From the NCBI GenBank assembly GCA_963823275.1, contig CAWGKW010000001.1:1-64000 (forward strand): a stretch of DNA of 64,000 nucleotides. Reading direction: 5' to 3'. Positions 26,082 to 35,583 of this stretch are shown here, piece after piece. The DNA is from RHKX01 sp963823275 (GTDB lineage Bacteria; Actinomycetota; Thermoleophilia; Solirubrobacterales; 70-9). Made by a program: the position numbers and the translations under genes. A model generated the notes under the pieces. The model ran no database searches and had not been told where the DNA came from. It saw only the letters and a list, made by a program, of their open reading frames with translations. How positions within the stretch are numbered: position 1 is the stretch's first letter; the number at the start of each line of letters is the position of its first letter.

Positions 26082-26773
26082 GCGAGGAGAACTTCGACCG
26101 AATCGCCGAGGCCTACGACGAGTCGCTGCCACCCCACGTGGTCGAGCACTACCTGGCCAAGCGCACCGACTTCATCTCCCGCAACTGCCGCTCCGTTCCC
26201 TCCGCCAACGGGCTCGACGTCGGCTGCGGCACCGGCGTGCTCGCCGCCCGCCTCGCCGCCCACGGATTCGAGATGACCGGCCTCGATCCCTCCGACGGCA
26301 TGCTCGACGTGATGCGCTCCGAGCACCCCGAGGTCGAGGCCGTGCGCGGGTCCGGCGATCGGCTCCCGTTCGCCGACTCCAGCTTCGATCTGGTGCTCAC
26401 CGTTGCCGCTCTGCACCACATCGCCGAGCCCGCTGCGGTCAGGGCGACGCTCGCCGAGATGGCACGGGTATCGCGGCCGGGAGGCCGCGTCGTCGTCTGG
26501 GACCACAACCCTCGCAACCCGTATTGGAAGCACCTGATGGCCAGGGTCCCCCAGGACGACGGCAGCGAGCGCCTGATCGCGGAGTCGGAGATCCTCGATG
26601 GCCTCCGATCGGGGGGCGCCGAACCGCTGCTGTCGGTGCAGCTCGGCTTCGTTCCCGACTTCGTCCCACCGGCCCTGCTGGGCGGGGCCCGAGCGGCGGA
26701 GTGGGTGGTCGAGCGCACGCCGCTGCTGCGCCGTCTCTGCGCCCATAACGTCGTCGTGGCGACCCGCTCCTGA
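26078..26773 (+). CDS. Class I SAM-dependent methyltransferase
   Basis: 231 aa. Methyltransf_11-type core: GLDVGCGTGVLAARLAAHG (motif I), LDPSDGMLDVM, GSGDRLPFADSSFDLVLTV and PGGRVVVWDHNP. The acceptor substrate is unknown; position between a GT2 enzyme and a flippase suggests methylation of a sugar or lipid-linked intermediate. Start ATG overlaps the glycosyltransferase stop (ATGA). Confidence 0.88.
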   Translation: MSEENFDRIAEAYDESLPPHVVEHYLAKRTDFISRNCRSVPSANGLDVGCGTGVLAARLAAHGFEMTGLDPSDGMLDVMRSEHPEVEAVRGSGDRLPFADSSFDLVLTVAALHHIAEPAAVRATLAEMARVSRPGGRVVVWDHNPRNPYWKHLMARVPQDDGSERLIAESEILDGLRSGGAEPLLSVQLGFVPDFVPPALLGGARAAEWVVERTPLLRRLCAHNVVVATRS

Positions 26774-26786
26774 TCTCGCGGTTCCG

Positions 26787-28166
26787 ATGAGCGGGGAGGC
26801 AGCGGAGCGGGAGGTCGATGCCGAGGTCGGAGTCGGCTCCTACGGCCGCTCGGCGGCCGGGCTGACGATCGCGCTCGCGCTCGGCGGGGTCCTCACCTAC
26901 GCCTTCTTCATCCTCGCCTCCCACAGCCTGACCGAGGATCAGTACGGCGAGATCGTCGTCCTCTGGTCGGTGGTGTTCATCGTCGCTTCGACGCTCTACC
27001 GGCCGATCGAGCAGCTGCTGGCCCGCACCCTCGCCGAGCGGGATCACGTCGGCGCGCCGGCCGGCGACGCCCTGCGGACGGCCGGGGTGATCCAGCTCGG
27101 CGTCTGCCTGCTCACGGTGGGGGTGCTGTTGATCGCCAGGGGCCCGCTGCAGGACGAGCTGTTCAGTAACGATCCCGACTTCTACTGGGCGATGCTGGTC
27201 GCGCTGATCGGGTTCTCCCTGGCCTACTTCGCCCGCGGCTACCTCGCGGGCCGGGGCCACTTCGCGGTCTACGCGGCGCTGCTGCTGAGCGAGACCCTCC
27301 TGCGCCTCGCCTTCGCGATCCTCGTCGCGATCGGGATCTTCGACGGCCCGACCACGATCGCCCTCGCGATCGCCCTCGCCCCGTTCTGCGGTCTCCTGAT
27401 GCTCCCGTTCGTGCGTCGTTCCGACACGCGCTCGGCAACGCCGGGGACGATTCCGGGCGGCTCGGATCTGACCCTCGGCCGGGGCAGCGCGTTCGCGGCG
27501 GCGGTCCTCCTGATGATGCTGAGCGAACAGATCCTCGTCAGCTCCGGGGCGCTGTTCGTGCGCGCGGCCGAGGGCGCGGCCGCGGCCGGGTTCATGTTCA
27601 ACATCCTCCTGGTCGCCCGGGCTCCGCTCGTGCTCTTCCAGGCGGTCGCGGCGAGCCTCCTCCCGCACCTGACGCGAATGCGCGCCCAGGCCGATCGCGA
27701 GGGAGAGGACGCGTTTCGCGCATCGCTGCAGAACACGGTGCTGCTGATCGTCGCCTTCGCGACGGCGACGACCCTCGGGGTGCTGGCGATCGGCCCGCAG
27801 GTGATGCAGATCGCATTCGGCGACAACTTCGACTACGACCGGTTGGGGCTGGCGATCGTCGCCGTCGGAATGGGCTTCTACCTCGTCGCCGCCTCGCTCA
27901 ACCAGGCCGCCCTCGCGCAGGGACAGGCCCACCGCGCCGCATCCCGGTGGGTTCTCTGCGCGGCGCTGTTCGTGATCTACAACCTGATCGGTCCCGGCGA
28001 CCCGTTCCGGGCCGTCGAGGTCGGGTACGCCGGTTGCTCGGCGTTGCTCGCCGGGCTCCTCTACCTCGTCTACCGTCGACCGGTGCCGCGGGCCGGCGAC
28101 CTCGTGGCGCCCGGCTCCGGTGAGGAGATGCAGGCGAGGCTCGCGACATCCGATGAGATCGCCTGA
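26787..28166 (+). CDS. Polysaccharide-type flippase (MOP superfamily, Wzx-like)
   Basis: 459 aa with about 12 hydrophobic segments, e.g. YAFFILASHSL, LYRPIEQLLARTLAE, AYFARGYLAGRGHF and AASLLPHLTRMRAQ. The profile matches O-antigen/teichuronic-acid flippases of the MOP superfamily, moving lipid-linked glycans across the membrane. ATG 26787 is 13 bases after the methyltransferase stop; the open frame before it is antisense-like and was not used. Confidence 0.85.
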   Translation: MSGEAAEREVDAEVGVGSYGRSAAGLTIALALGGVLTYAFFILASHSLTEDQYGEIVVLWSVVFIVASTLYRPIEQLLARTLAERDHVGAPAGDALRTAGVIQLGVCLLTVGVLLIARGPLQDELFSNDPDFYWAMLVALIGFSLAYFARGYLAGRGHFAVYAALLLSETLLRLAFAILVAIGIFDGPTTIALAIALAPFCGLLMLPFVRRSDTRSATPGTIPGGSDLTLGRGSAFAAAVLLMMLSEQILVSSGALFVRAAEGAAAAGFMFNILLVARAPLVLFQAVAASLLPHLTRMRAQADREGEDAFRASLQNTVLLIVAFATATTLGVLAIGPQVMQIAFGDNFDYDRLGLAIVAVGMGFYLVAASLNQAALAQGQAHRAASRWVLCAALFVIYNLIGPGDPFRAVEVGYAGCSALLAGLLYLVYRRPVPRAGDLVAPGSGEEMQARLATSDEIA

Positions 28167-28179
28167 TTCGATACCGGGC

Positions 28180-28296
28180 GTGAGTTCGACGAGGCACCAC
28201 CCCGACGAGACCGGCGCCGGCCCGGCCGAGATCAAGCTCCCCGAGGGGGTCACGGCCTTCCCGCACATGCGGGTAGCTGACCTCCGGGGTAGGTAG
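28180..28296 (+). CDS. Very small ORF, 38 aa, doubtful
   Basis: GTG 28180 to TAG 28296, in the 138-base gap between the flippase and the UbiB-like gene. The product contains AEIKLPEGVTAFPHMRVADL, which reads protein-like, but there is no clear ribosome binding site and no recognised family. Confidence 0.2.
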   Translation: MSSTRHHPDETGAGPAEIKLPEGVTAFPHMRVADLRGR

Positions 28297-28304
28297 CGCC
28301 GAGG

Positions 28305-29681
28305 GTGGCAGACCGTGTGCCGACCGGCCGACTGGGGCGGTTGGCCAGGGTCGGTGCCGCGGCCGCCGGGCACGCGGTCAGACAGGCCGGGACCCGGACC
28401 GCAAACGTGACCCGCTCCGACGAGCGGGCGGAGGCGGCGACCGAGCGGCGCCAGCTCGAGGCGGCGGAGCAGATCGTCACGGTCCTCGGGGGGATGAAGG
28501 GCGCGGCTATGAAGCTCGGGCAGGTGCTCTCGTTCGTCGACATCGGGATCGTCCCCCCCGAGCACCGTGAGCGGTTTCAGGCGAAGCTCGCCACCCTCCG
28601 CGACGCCGCGCCCACCGTTTCGTTCGGTGGGATGCGAAAGGTGATCGAGGAGGATCTCGAGGCACCCGTCGAGGAGGTCTTCGCCGAGTTCAATCCCGAG
28701 CCGATCGCCTCGGCATCGATCGGACAGGTCTACCGGGCCGTGCTCACCGACGGGCGCGAGGTCGCGGTCAAGGTTCAGTACCCGGGAATCGGCGACGCCG
28801 TTCGCGCGGACATGAAGAACCTCGGCGTCCTGCTCCGGCTGGCGCGGTCGATCACCCCCGAGCTCGACACCAAGGCGGTCGGGCAGGAGATCCGCGAGCG
28901 GATCGTGGAGGAGCTCGACTACGAGCTGGAGGCGTCGAATCAGCGGACGATGGCGCGGATCTACGCGGGGCATCCGTTCATCTACATCCCGGCGGTGATC
29001 TCCTCCCTCTGCCGGGAGCGGGTGATCGTCACCGAATTCGTCGCGGGTGACGGCTTCGAGACGCTGCGAGCCGCACCGGCCGCCGAGCGGGACCGGATCG
29101 GCGAGATCCTCTTCCGCTTCTATTTCGGCTCGATGTACCGCCACCGGCGGTTCTCCGGCGATCCCCATCCTGGGAACATGATCGCCCTGGCCGACGGCCG
29201 CATCGCGTTCCTGGACTTCGGGCTGTTCAAGTCGATCGATCGTGACGTCGCCGCCCTCGAGCTCGCCTGCCAGCGGGCGACGATCGACGGAGACGCCCCC
29301 GGGCTGCACCGGCTGATGAGCGACGCCGGGTTCCTGCCCCGCGGAGACCGGATCGACCCTGCCGAGCTGATCGAGTTCGTTCGCGACGGGATCTGGTGGT
29401 ACACGACCGACGAGCCGATCAGGATCGATCAACGGATCGTCAATCGCGCGTTCATCCAGACCACGGACGTCCGCTCGACCCACTTCGACACCGCCCGCCA
29501 CCAGGACATCGTCCCCGAGCACCTGTTCGGCCGCCGCCTCGAGCTGCTGACGCTCGCGGTGCTCGGACAGCTCGAGGCCGAGGCCAACTGGTATCGGGTC
29601 GCCTGCGAGTGGATCTATGGCGATGAGCCGACGACGGACCTTGGGGTGGCGGAAGCGAAGTGGGCGGCGGAATCGGTTTGA
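28305..29681 (+). CDS. ABC1/UbiB/ADCK-family atypical kinase
   Basis: 458 aa from GTG 28305. Family hallmarks: KGAAMKLGQVLSF (KxGQ motif), PIASASIGQVYRAVL (A-rich loop in place of a glycine-rich loop), VAVKVQYPGI (ATP-binding Lys), EELDYELEASNQ, GDPHPGNM and FLDFGLFK (catalytic-loop Asp and DFG). Such proteins support quinone or lipid metabolism by an ATPase activity that is not fully defined. It is the last plus-strand gene before the convergent lipB. Confidence 0.93.
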   Translation: MADRVPTGRLGRLARVGAAAAGHAVRQAGTRTANVTRSDERAEAATERRQLEAAEQIVTVLGGMKGAAMKLGQVLSFVDIGIVPPEHRERFQAKLATLRDAAPTVSFGGMRKVIEEDLEAPVEEVFAEFNPEPIASASIGQVYRAVLTDGREVAVKVQYPGIGDAVRADMKNLGVLLRLARSITPELDTKAVGQEIRERIVEELDYELEASNQRTMARIYAGHPFIYIPAVISSLCRERVIVTEFVAGDGFETLRAAPAAERDRIGEILFRFYFGSMYRHRRFSGDPHPGNMIALADGRIAFLDFGLFKSIDRDVAALELACQRATIDGDAPGLHRLMSDAGFLPRGDRIDPAELIEFVRDGIWWYTTDEPIRIDQRIVNRAFIQTTDVRSTHFDTARHQDIVPEHLFGRRLELLTLAVLGQLEAEANWYRVACEWIYGDEPTTDLGVAEAKWAAESV

Positions 29682-29706
29682 ACTCGTGCTCGGAGGCCCG
29701 ACCTCG

Positions 29707-30543
29707 TCACTGAGTTGTTCGAGCCGGTTCCCGTCTCAGCCCCGTGGATCGAGGACCGAGGCCCTTCTCGACCACGGAGGGAGATACGGGAACGAGCTCA
29801 CGGTCGAGCCCGATCGCGAATCCCTGCTCGACGCTCGCGCTCAATGCCTCGAAGTCCTGCTCCGCACCGAGCTCGGCGGCCACCGAGGTCATGCGGGCGG
29901 CCTCGACTCCGCAGGGCACTATCCACTCGAACGGCTGCAGGTCGTTGTTGACGTTGACGGCGAGGCCATGAGTCGAGATCCCACGGCTCACGTGGATGCC
30001 GATCGAGCCGATCTTCCTCGCTTCGCGATCGACGCCGACCAGCTCCGGCGAACGCGAGCGCACGGTGGTTCCCTGCGGTCCCGTCTCTCCGAGCGCGATC
30101 GGCGGCCGGCCGGCGGTCCACACCCCCGTCAGACCGTCGAAGACCTGAGCCGGCACGCCGTGTGCCGCCAGCGCCCCGATCATCACCTGCTCGAGCGTTG
30201 AGACGAAGGCGCGGACGTCGGGAGCCCCGCCCCCGCCGAGCTTGGTGAGGTCGACGATCGGGTAGGCGACGAGCTGTCCGGGCCCGTGATAGGTGACTCG
30301 CCCGCCGCGATCGCTGTCAAGGACATCGATGCCCTGCATCCGGTACCAGTCCTCGCCCATCCCGAGCTCGCGGGGATCGGTGCGCCTGCCCTTGGTCAGG
30401 ACCGGAGGATGCTCGAGCAGCAGCAGGGTGTCGGGGATGACGCCCTCGCGGCGTGCGGCTGCGCAGCCGAGCTGGAGCTCGGTCGCCTCGACGTAGGGAA
30501 CGAGCCCCAGGCGGGCTGACCAGAGCGTGGGTCGATCGGCCAT
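29707..30543 (-). CDS. lipB: Octanoyl-ACP:protein N-octanoyltransferase
   Basis: 278 aa. LipB transfers octanoate from ACP to the lipoyl domains of E2 enzymes and GcvH. Signatures: EHPPVLTKGRR, RGGRVTYHGPGQLVAYP, ARKIGSIGIHVSRGISTHG (catalytic Lys) and WIVPCGVE (catalytic Cys). About 30 additional residues at the C-terminus have no motif. Convergent with the UbiB-like gene. The upstream neighbours include the PDH E2, its client. Confidence 0.95.
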   Translation of the reverse strand: MADRPTLWSARLGLVPYVEATELQLGCAAARREGVIPDTLLLLEHPPVLTKGRRTDPRELGMGEDWYRMQGIDVLDSDRGGRVTYHGPGQLVAYPIVDLTKLGGGGAPDVRAFVSTLEQVMIGALAAHGVPAQVFDGLTGVWTAGRPPIALGETGPQGTTVRSRSPELVGVDREARKIGSIGIHVSRGISTHGLAVNVNNDLQPFEWIVPCGVEAARMTSVAAELGAEQDFEALSASVEQGFAIGLDRELVPVSPSVVEKGLGPRSTGLRREPARTTQ

Positions 30544-30587
30544 CGATGCAGTCTGGCAGGCGTTCGGCGCCGGCTCAGATCAAGGGC

Positions 30588-31058
30588 TCAGAGCGCGGGC
30601 TTGGTGCGCCGGCCGACCCACTTGATCTTCGAGCTGCACGACCTGTACTCGATCTTGAGCGAGCCGGAGACCCTCTTGGGCTTCTCCCATCGACCCTTCC
30701 AGACGACGAGGACGGGGTCCTTGCCGGCCGGTGTCTGCTCCCGAACCGAGAACCTGCCGGTGGCTGAGATCGGGATGCTCTCGGTCGCCAGCGGCAGGTT
30801 GAAGTCGTCGCACTTGCCCACGTCCGGGTAGAAGATGCCCTGGTAGAGCTCGGAGCTGACGATCCGGCGCTTGCCAGCTTCGTTGACCACGGCGAAAGCT
30901 CCGAACTGATAGTTGCCGTCGATCTTGACGGGCCGAGCCTCGTAGTCGCCGGCGCTGGGTTTGACCACCTGGGCCCCGCCGACCCCGGACGGGATCGCGA
31001 GGGTCAGCATCGCCAGGAAGGGGAGCGTCAGGAAGCGGAGGTGTCTGGTCATCGTCAT
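30588..31058 (-). CDS. Exported hypothetical protein
   Basis: 156 aa. N-terminal signal peptide (MTMTRHLRFLTLPFLAMLTL with a cleavage site near GVGGAQ). The mature part of about 125 residues has two cysteines about 70 residues apart (GKCDDF, YRSCSS) that could form a disulfide, and is beta-rich in character. No family recognised. It stands between lipB and the SRPBCC gene. Confidence 0.65.
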   Translation of the reverse strand: MTMTRHLRFLTLPFLAMLTLAIPSGVGGAQVVKPSAGDYEARPVKIDGNYQFGAFAVVNEAGKRRIVSSELYQGIFYPDVGKCDDFNLPLATESIPISATGRFSVREQTPAGKDPVLVVWKGRWEKPKRVSGSLKIEYRSCSSKIKWVGRRTKPAL

Positions 31059-31109
31059 CGGTCTGGCGAAGATGAGAACGGGTGAACGGCCCTGAGTGAT
31101 TCTGACTGA

Positions 31110-31640
31110 TCAGCGGCCGCTGGCGCTGCGCTCTGCTCGGCGCTTGATCGCTCGCAGCATCCGGTTGACGACCAGCACATGGCCGTGTGTTCCGATCACG
31201 CCGGCCTTGTAGAGCCGCCCCCTGCGACCGGGAAACTGGGCCCGCGTCTCGAGCTTGACGCGGGAGCGCTGGCCGGGCAGCAGGTCGATGCGAAAGACCA
31301 GTGCGTACTTGGCGAACCGGTGCTCACCGGCGAGCGCGAGCATCACCGGCGCGATCGAGCGGGTCACGCAGAACCCGGGGAGCATCCCCCCGGGGTGGTG
31401 GAGGTCGCCTTCGGCGCAGGTGACGGTCGCCCCGACGCGCTTTGCGAAACCCTTGGCGTGCCGTCCGTTGAGGGACTTCTCCAGGGTCGGGAACAGCGCT
31501 GCCCACGTCGCTTCGGCGGGGGCATCGACCTCGATCGAGTGCTCGTCGACCGGCGGCAGCTTCTCGAGCGGGACGTCGATCGCCCTCGGTCCGACCACCC
31601 CGCTCACCGTGGTTGTCTCGCTGACCGCCGTTGAACTCAC
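31110..31640 (-). CDS. SRPBCC-fold (polyketide cyclase/DUF2867-like) protein
   Basis: 176 aa from GTG 31640, which overlaps the E2 stop as GTGA and so decides the start; a longer frame overlaps E2 coding sequence. The EHSIEVDAPAEATWAALFP opening is the typical first strand-helix of SRPBCC ligand-binding proteins, and the rest alternates beta-strands with a long C-terminal helix. Ligand unknown. Translationally coupled to pdhC, an odd partner. Confidence 0.65.
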   Translation of the reverse strand: MSSTAVSETTTVSGVVGPRAIDVPLEKLPPVDEHSIEVDAPAEATWAALFPTLEKSLNGRHAKGFAKRVGATVTCAEGDLHHPGGMLPGFCVTRSIAPVMLALAGEHRFAKYALVFRIDLLPGQRSRVKLETRAQFPGRRGRLYKAGVIGTHGHVLVVNRMLRAIKRRAERSASGR

Positions 31641-32914
31641 AATGCTAGGAACACCGGTTCCTCGAGTAAGTCGCGCACCCTGGCCAGGAACTCGGCCCCG
31701 TCGGAGCCGTAGAGGATCCGGTGATCGCATGCCAGCGTGACCGACATCTGGTCACCCGCGACAACCTCGCCGCCGCGAACCACCGGGACCCTCCTGATTG
31801 CGCCGACCGCGAGGATCGCCGCCTGCGGCGGATTGATCACTGCAGAGAAGCTGGTCACTCCGAACATCCCCAGGTTCGACACGGTGAAGGTTCCACCGGA
31901 CAGCTCCGGCGGCGTGATCGTTCCCTCGCGGACCCGCGCTGCGACCGCGCGGGTCTCGTCGGCGATCTGCCGCAGCCCCTTGGCGTCGGCGTCGAAGATC
32001 GTCGGGACCACCAGCGCGCCCTGCGCGGCGACCGCGACGCCGACGTTGACCCGGGAGTACTCCTCGACCGCTCCGTCCCGGTAGGCGCCGTTGGCGCGCG
32101 GGAAGGCGCGCAGCGCCAGGGCGCAGGCCTTGACCACCATGTCGTTGAACGAGGGCACGGTCTCGCCCTCGGTGGCCGCTGCCTTGATCCTCGTCCGCGC
32201 CTCGACCGCGCGAGACATGTCGATCTCGGAGGTCAGATAGAAGTGCGGAGCGGTCGCCTTCGACTCGGCCATCCGCCGGGCGATCGTCTGTTGCAGGCGG
32301 GTCAGCTCGAAGCCCTCGGCGGTGCCGCGGGCGGTCTCCGGGCGCTCCGTAACGCCGGGAGCCGGCGTCGAAGGCGGGGCCATGCCGGCCGCCGGTGCGG
32401 GCGGTGCGGGCGGGGCTCCGACTCCCTCCTCCACGTCGGCTTTGACGATCCGCCCGCCGGGGCCGGAGCCGCTCAGCGTGGAAAGGTCGATGCCCCGCTC
32501 TCCCGCCATCCGGCGGGCGAGGGGCGAGGCCTTGATCCGTTCACCGGGCGCGGCGGCCTCCTCGCTCCGGGGGCTCGGGGGTGCCGGCGTCGGGGTGGCC
32601 GCCGGCTCGGCCTCGGGCGGTACCCGGGATTCGGCGACCGCGGTTCCATCCCCGGCTCCGCCCGCGGGAGCGTCCCCGGCATCGCCCACCCGGGCGATCA
32701 CATCGCCGATCGGCAGGGTCGCACCCTCCTCGGCGAGTATCTCGATCAGCGTGCCGGCGACGTCGGACTCGTAGACCATGTTGGCCTTGTCGGTCTCGAT
32801 CTCGACCAGCTCGTCGCCGAGTGCGACCTCTTCGCCGACGGATTTCATCCAGGTGAGCACGGTGCCCTCCTCCATCGAGTCGGAGAGCCGGGGCATGACG
32901 ACGTCCGCGGCCAC
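31637..32914 (-). CDS. pdhC: Dihydrolipoamide acyltransferase (E2) of a pyruvate/branched-chain 2-oxoacid dehydrogenase
   Basis: 425 aa from GTG 32914. One N-terminal lipoyl domain (1-78) with the lipoylated lysine in EIETDKANMVYES; a Pro/Ala/Glu linker; peripheral subunit-binding domain about 125-162 (KASPLARRMAGERGID, GSGPGGRIVKADV); and a catalytic domain ending with DHRILYGSDGAEF, where the active-site His lies. Order E1a-E1b-E2 with one-base overlaps means one operon. E3 is encoded 3 kb upstream on the same strand. Confidence 0.93.
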   Translation of the reverse strand: MAADVVMPRLSDSMEEGTVLTWMKSVGEEVALGDELVEIETDKANMVYESDVAGTLIEILAEEGATLPIGDVIARVGDAGDAPAGGAGDGTAVAESRVPPEAEPAATPTPAPPSPRSEEAAAPGERIKASPLARRMAGERGIDLSTLSGSGPGGRIVKADVEEGVGAPPAPPAPAAGMAPPSTPAPGVTERPETARGTAEGFELTRLQQTIARRMAESKATAPHFYLTSEIDMSRAVEARTRIKAAATEGETVPSFNDMVVKACALALRAFPRANGAYRDGAVEEYSRVNVGVAVAAQGALVVPTIFDADAKGLRQIADETRAVAARVREGTITPPELSGGTFTVSNLGMFGVTSFSAVINPPQAAILAVGAIRRVPVVRGGEVVAGDQMSVTLACDHRILYGSDGAEFLARVRDLLEEPVFLAL

Positions 32915-33903
32915 TACCGGGCTCCGACGGTCGTTTCGAGGACGGCGCTGACCACGTGCTCGGGGTGGGGGATGGCGCTCTGCTCGAGGCGCTTGGAGTA
33001 CGGCATCGGGACGTCGGCGCCGGTCACGCGCTGGATCGGCGCGTCGAGGTGGTCGAAGGCCTGCTCCTGGATCAGCGCCGCGAGGTTCGCCCCGACCCCG
33101 CCGTGAGGCCAGCCCTCCTCGACGATCACGACCCGGTTGGTCTTGCGGACGGATTCGAGAATCGTGTCCAGGTCGAGCGGCCGGAGCGTGCGGGGATCGA
33201 TCACCTCGACCTCGATCCCGTGCTCGGAGGCGAGCGTCTCCGCGGCGCGCTCCGCCTCGTGTGCCATCTTCAGGATGCCGATGACCGTCACGTCGGTTCC
33301 CTCACGCCGGACGGCGGCTCGGCCGAACGGGACGATGTGATCGACGTCGTCGGGAACCTCGCCACGGATCCCGTAGAGCGTCTCGTGCTCGATGAAGATG
33401 ACCGGGTTCTCATCGCGAATGGCCGCCTTCAGCAGCCCCTTGCCGTCGGCGGCGGTCGAGGGGCAGGCGACCAGCAGCCCCGGGATCTGCAGGAACATCG
33501 CCTCGAAGCTGTGTGAATGGGTCGGACCGAGCTGATGGCCGCCGCCGCCAGGCATCCGGACGACCAGCGGCACCCGGACCTGGCCGTTGAACATGTAGGG
33601 GATCGCGGCCGCGTGGTTGATGATCTGATCGAAGGCGAGCAGCGAGAAGTTGACGGTCATCAGCTCGACGACCGGCCGCAGCCCCGCCATCGCGGCGCCG
33701 ACGCCGGCGCCGACGATCGTGTTCTCCGAGATCGGCGTATCGCGAACCCGCCGCTCGCCGAACTGCTTCATCAGTCCCTCGGTGACCTTGAAGGCACCCT
33801 CGAAGACGCCGATGTCCTCGCCAAGCAGCACGACCGACTCGTCGCGTTCCATCTCCTCCCGCAGAGCCGCGTTCAGCGCCTCGCGCATCCGCATCAGCGC
33901 CAT
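32914..33903 (-). CDS. pdhB: 2-oxoacid dehydrogenase E1 beta subunit
   Basis: 329 aa from ATG 33903 (ATG 33894 possible). Transketolase-type pyrimidine-binding region: LGEDIGVFEGAFKVTEGL, RVRDTPISENTIVGAGVG, and C-terminal VVEEGWPHGGVGAN. The family member dimerises with E1 alpha to bind ThDP. The open frame upstream of the ATG is the out-of-frame end of pdhA. The stop TAG shares one base with the E2 GTG. Confidence 0.93.
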   Translation of the reverse strand: MALMRMREALNAALREEMERDESVVLLGEDIGVFEGAFKVTEGLMKQFGERRVRDTPISENTIVGAGVGAAMAGLRPVVELMTVNFSLLAFDQIINHAAAIPYMFNGQVRVPLVVRMPGGGGHQLGPTHSHSFEAMFLQIPGLLVACPSTAADGKGLLKAAIRDENPVIFIEHETLYGIRGEVPDDVDHIVPFGRAAVRREGTDVTVIGILKMAHEAERAAETLASEHGIEVEVIDPRTLRPLDLDTILESVRKTNRVVIVEEGWPHGGVGANLAALIQEQAFDHLDAPIQRVTGADVPMPYSKRLEQSAIPHPEHVVSAVLETTVGAR

Positions 33904-33970
33904 CAGCCAGCCGTCCTCGGGTTCGCCCTTGGAGATGTCGGGCGGGTCGAGCTCCGGCGGGCCGTCGGTC

Positions 33971-35178
33971 TCAGCCGGCCCCTCCCCGGAGCCGCCGCTC
34001 CGACCGGGGATTCTGGCCGCCGTAGGCGGCGCCCGCCTCGTGGAGCTCGCGGACCCGCTCGCCCTTGGCGGCCTCCCGCTCGCGCTCTCCGCGGAAGGGA
34101 TCGGGCGTGCGCTCGTCGACGGCGTACCAGCCCTCCTGGTTGTCGCCGACCACGTAGAGGTTGTCGTAGAGGGAGTCGAGCGGTGGCTCCGGAGAGGCGT
34201 CGGCGAACTCGACCGCCGCCAGCACCTGCGCTTCGACCTGCTCGCGGACGTCGGCAAGGTCGGCCTCGGTGATCACCCCGGCCTCGATCAGGCGCTTGGC
34301 GAAGCTCTCGATCGGGTCTCGCTGCTGCCACTCCTCGACCTCCTGCTTTTCCCGGTAGACCTCGGGATCGGCCGCAGAGTGGCCGCGATAGCGGTAGGTG
34401 AAGGCCTCGACCAGGGTCGGCTTGCGCTCCTTGCGGGCGATCTCGAGGTGGTCGGCCACGCACTCGCGGATCGCAATCACGTCCATGCCGTCCACCCGCT
34501 CGCCGGGGACGCCGAGCCCCTCGGCCTTGTGGGAGAGGTCGGTGATCGCCGAGTGCCGTTCGATTGCGGTCCCCATCCCATAGAGGTTGTTCTCGACCAG
34601 GAAAACGATCGGCAGGCTCCAGAGCGCCGCCAGGTTCATCGTCTCGCCGAAGTTGCCGGTGTTCGACGCGCCGTCGCCGAACATGCAGACGGTCACGTCG
34701 TCGGTTCCCTTGTAGTCGGAGGCGAGGGCGAGGCCGGCGGCGATCGGCAGGTTGCCGCCGACGATCCCGTAGCCGCCCATGAAGCGGCGCTCGCCGTCGA
34801 AGATGTGCATCGAGCCGCCGCGACCGCGGGCGGTCCCGTCCTCACGGCCGAACAGCTCGGCCATCACGTTGTCGGGGTTGGTCCCGCGGGCGATCGCGTG
34901 GCCGTGGGTCCGGTAGGTGCCGATCAGGTAGTCGGTGGCCGCGCATCACCGAAGTCGTGCCGACGATCGTCGCCTCCTCGCCGATCGCGAGGTGCAGGAA
35001 GCCGCCGGCCTTGGCGCGCTGGTATTGCCGGCCGGCCTCCTCCTCGAAGCGCCGGATCAGCGCCATCTGCCTGAGCAGCTCGCGGCTGGTCGTCAGGATC
35101 GGGTAGCTCGCGACCTCGCGAGCTGTTCAGCGCACCGGCTGGAGTCCGTACCTCGCCTGTGTCGCCCTGGTCTGCCAA
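33971..35178 (-). pseudogene. pdhA: 2-oxoacid dehydrogenase E1 alpha subunit, two +1 frameshifts
   Basis: TTG start at 35178 with AAGGTGA upstream. Piece 1 (MADQGDTGEVRTPAGALNSS) continues in the next frame as EVASYPILTTSRELLRQM and RRFEEEAGRQYQRAKAGGF. A second shift near 34940 leads into DYLIGTYRTHGHAIARGT and the ThDP motif CMFGDGASNTGNF. Total length leaves remainder two, fitting two single-base insertions (near 35115 and 34941). The catalytic regions are otherwise intact. Since pdhB, E2, E3 and lipoate genes are whole, sequencing indels are the simplest explanation. Confidence 0.85.
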
Positions 35179-35216
35179 CTGACGTCACCTTACTCAAGCC
35201 TGCCGGCGGGGCGGTC

Positions 35217-35579
35217 TCAGGGGGCGTAGCGGTGGTGCAGCATCAGGTCGTTCCCGTCGGGGTCCTGGAAGAAGGCCATGTGGCACACGCCGGTGTCGAA
35301 GGTGTCACCGAAGAACTCGACCCCCTTCGCCTCGAGCTCCGCGCGGGCGGCGGCGACGTCGTCGACGTGCAGCGCGGGGTGAGCGTTGCGCGACGCGATG
35401 AACTCCCGCCCCATCTTCTCCGGCTCCCAGATCCCGAAACAGGTGTCGCCGACCCAGAACTCGTACTCGGAGCTTTCATCGGGCCGGAGGCCGAGCGTGT
35501 CGATGTAGAAGGCTCGCGTTCGCTCCGCATCTCGCGACGGCACACCGATGAAGTCCAGCTTCGTGATCATCGGGTCCAT
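35217..35579 (-). CDS. VOC-superfamily (glyoxalase/bleomycin-resistance) protein
   Basis: 120 aa. Single VOC module: KLDFIGVPSRDAERTRAFY, FGIWEPEKMG, HPALHVDDVAAARAELEAKG and FFQDPDGNDLMLHHR with a metal-ligand His/Glu-type arrangement. The enzymatic role is not defined; such proteins bind divalent metal and act on small electrophiles. Start at 35579 or nine bases later. Confidence 0.83.
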   Translation of the reverse strand: MDPMITKLDFIGVPSRDAERTRAFYIDTLGLRPDESSEYEFWVGDTCFGIWEPEKMGREFIASRNAHPALHVDDVAAARAELEAKGVEFFGDTFDTGVCHMAFFQDPDGNDLMLHHRYAP

Positions 35580-35583
35580 CTAA

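Noticed and set aside
26439..29522. Very long minus-strand open frame (1027 codons)
   Set aside because: Runs opposite methyltransferase, flippase and kinase genes with clear motifs; the translation is low-complexity and has no recognisable domain.
32914..34257. Longer version of pdhB (447 codons) starting at 34257
   Set aside because: The first 118 codons are out-of-frame pdhA sequence; homology begins at ATG 33903.
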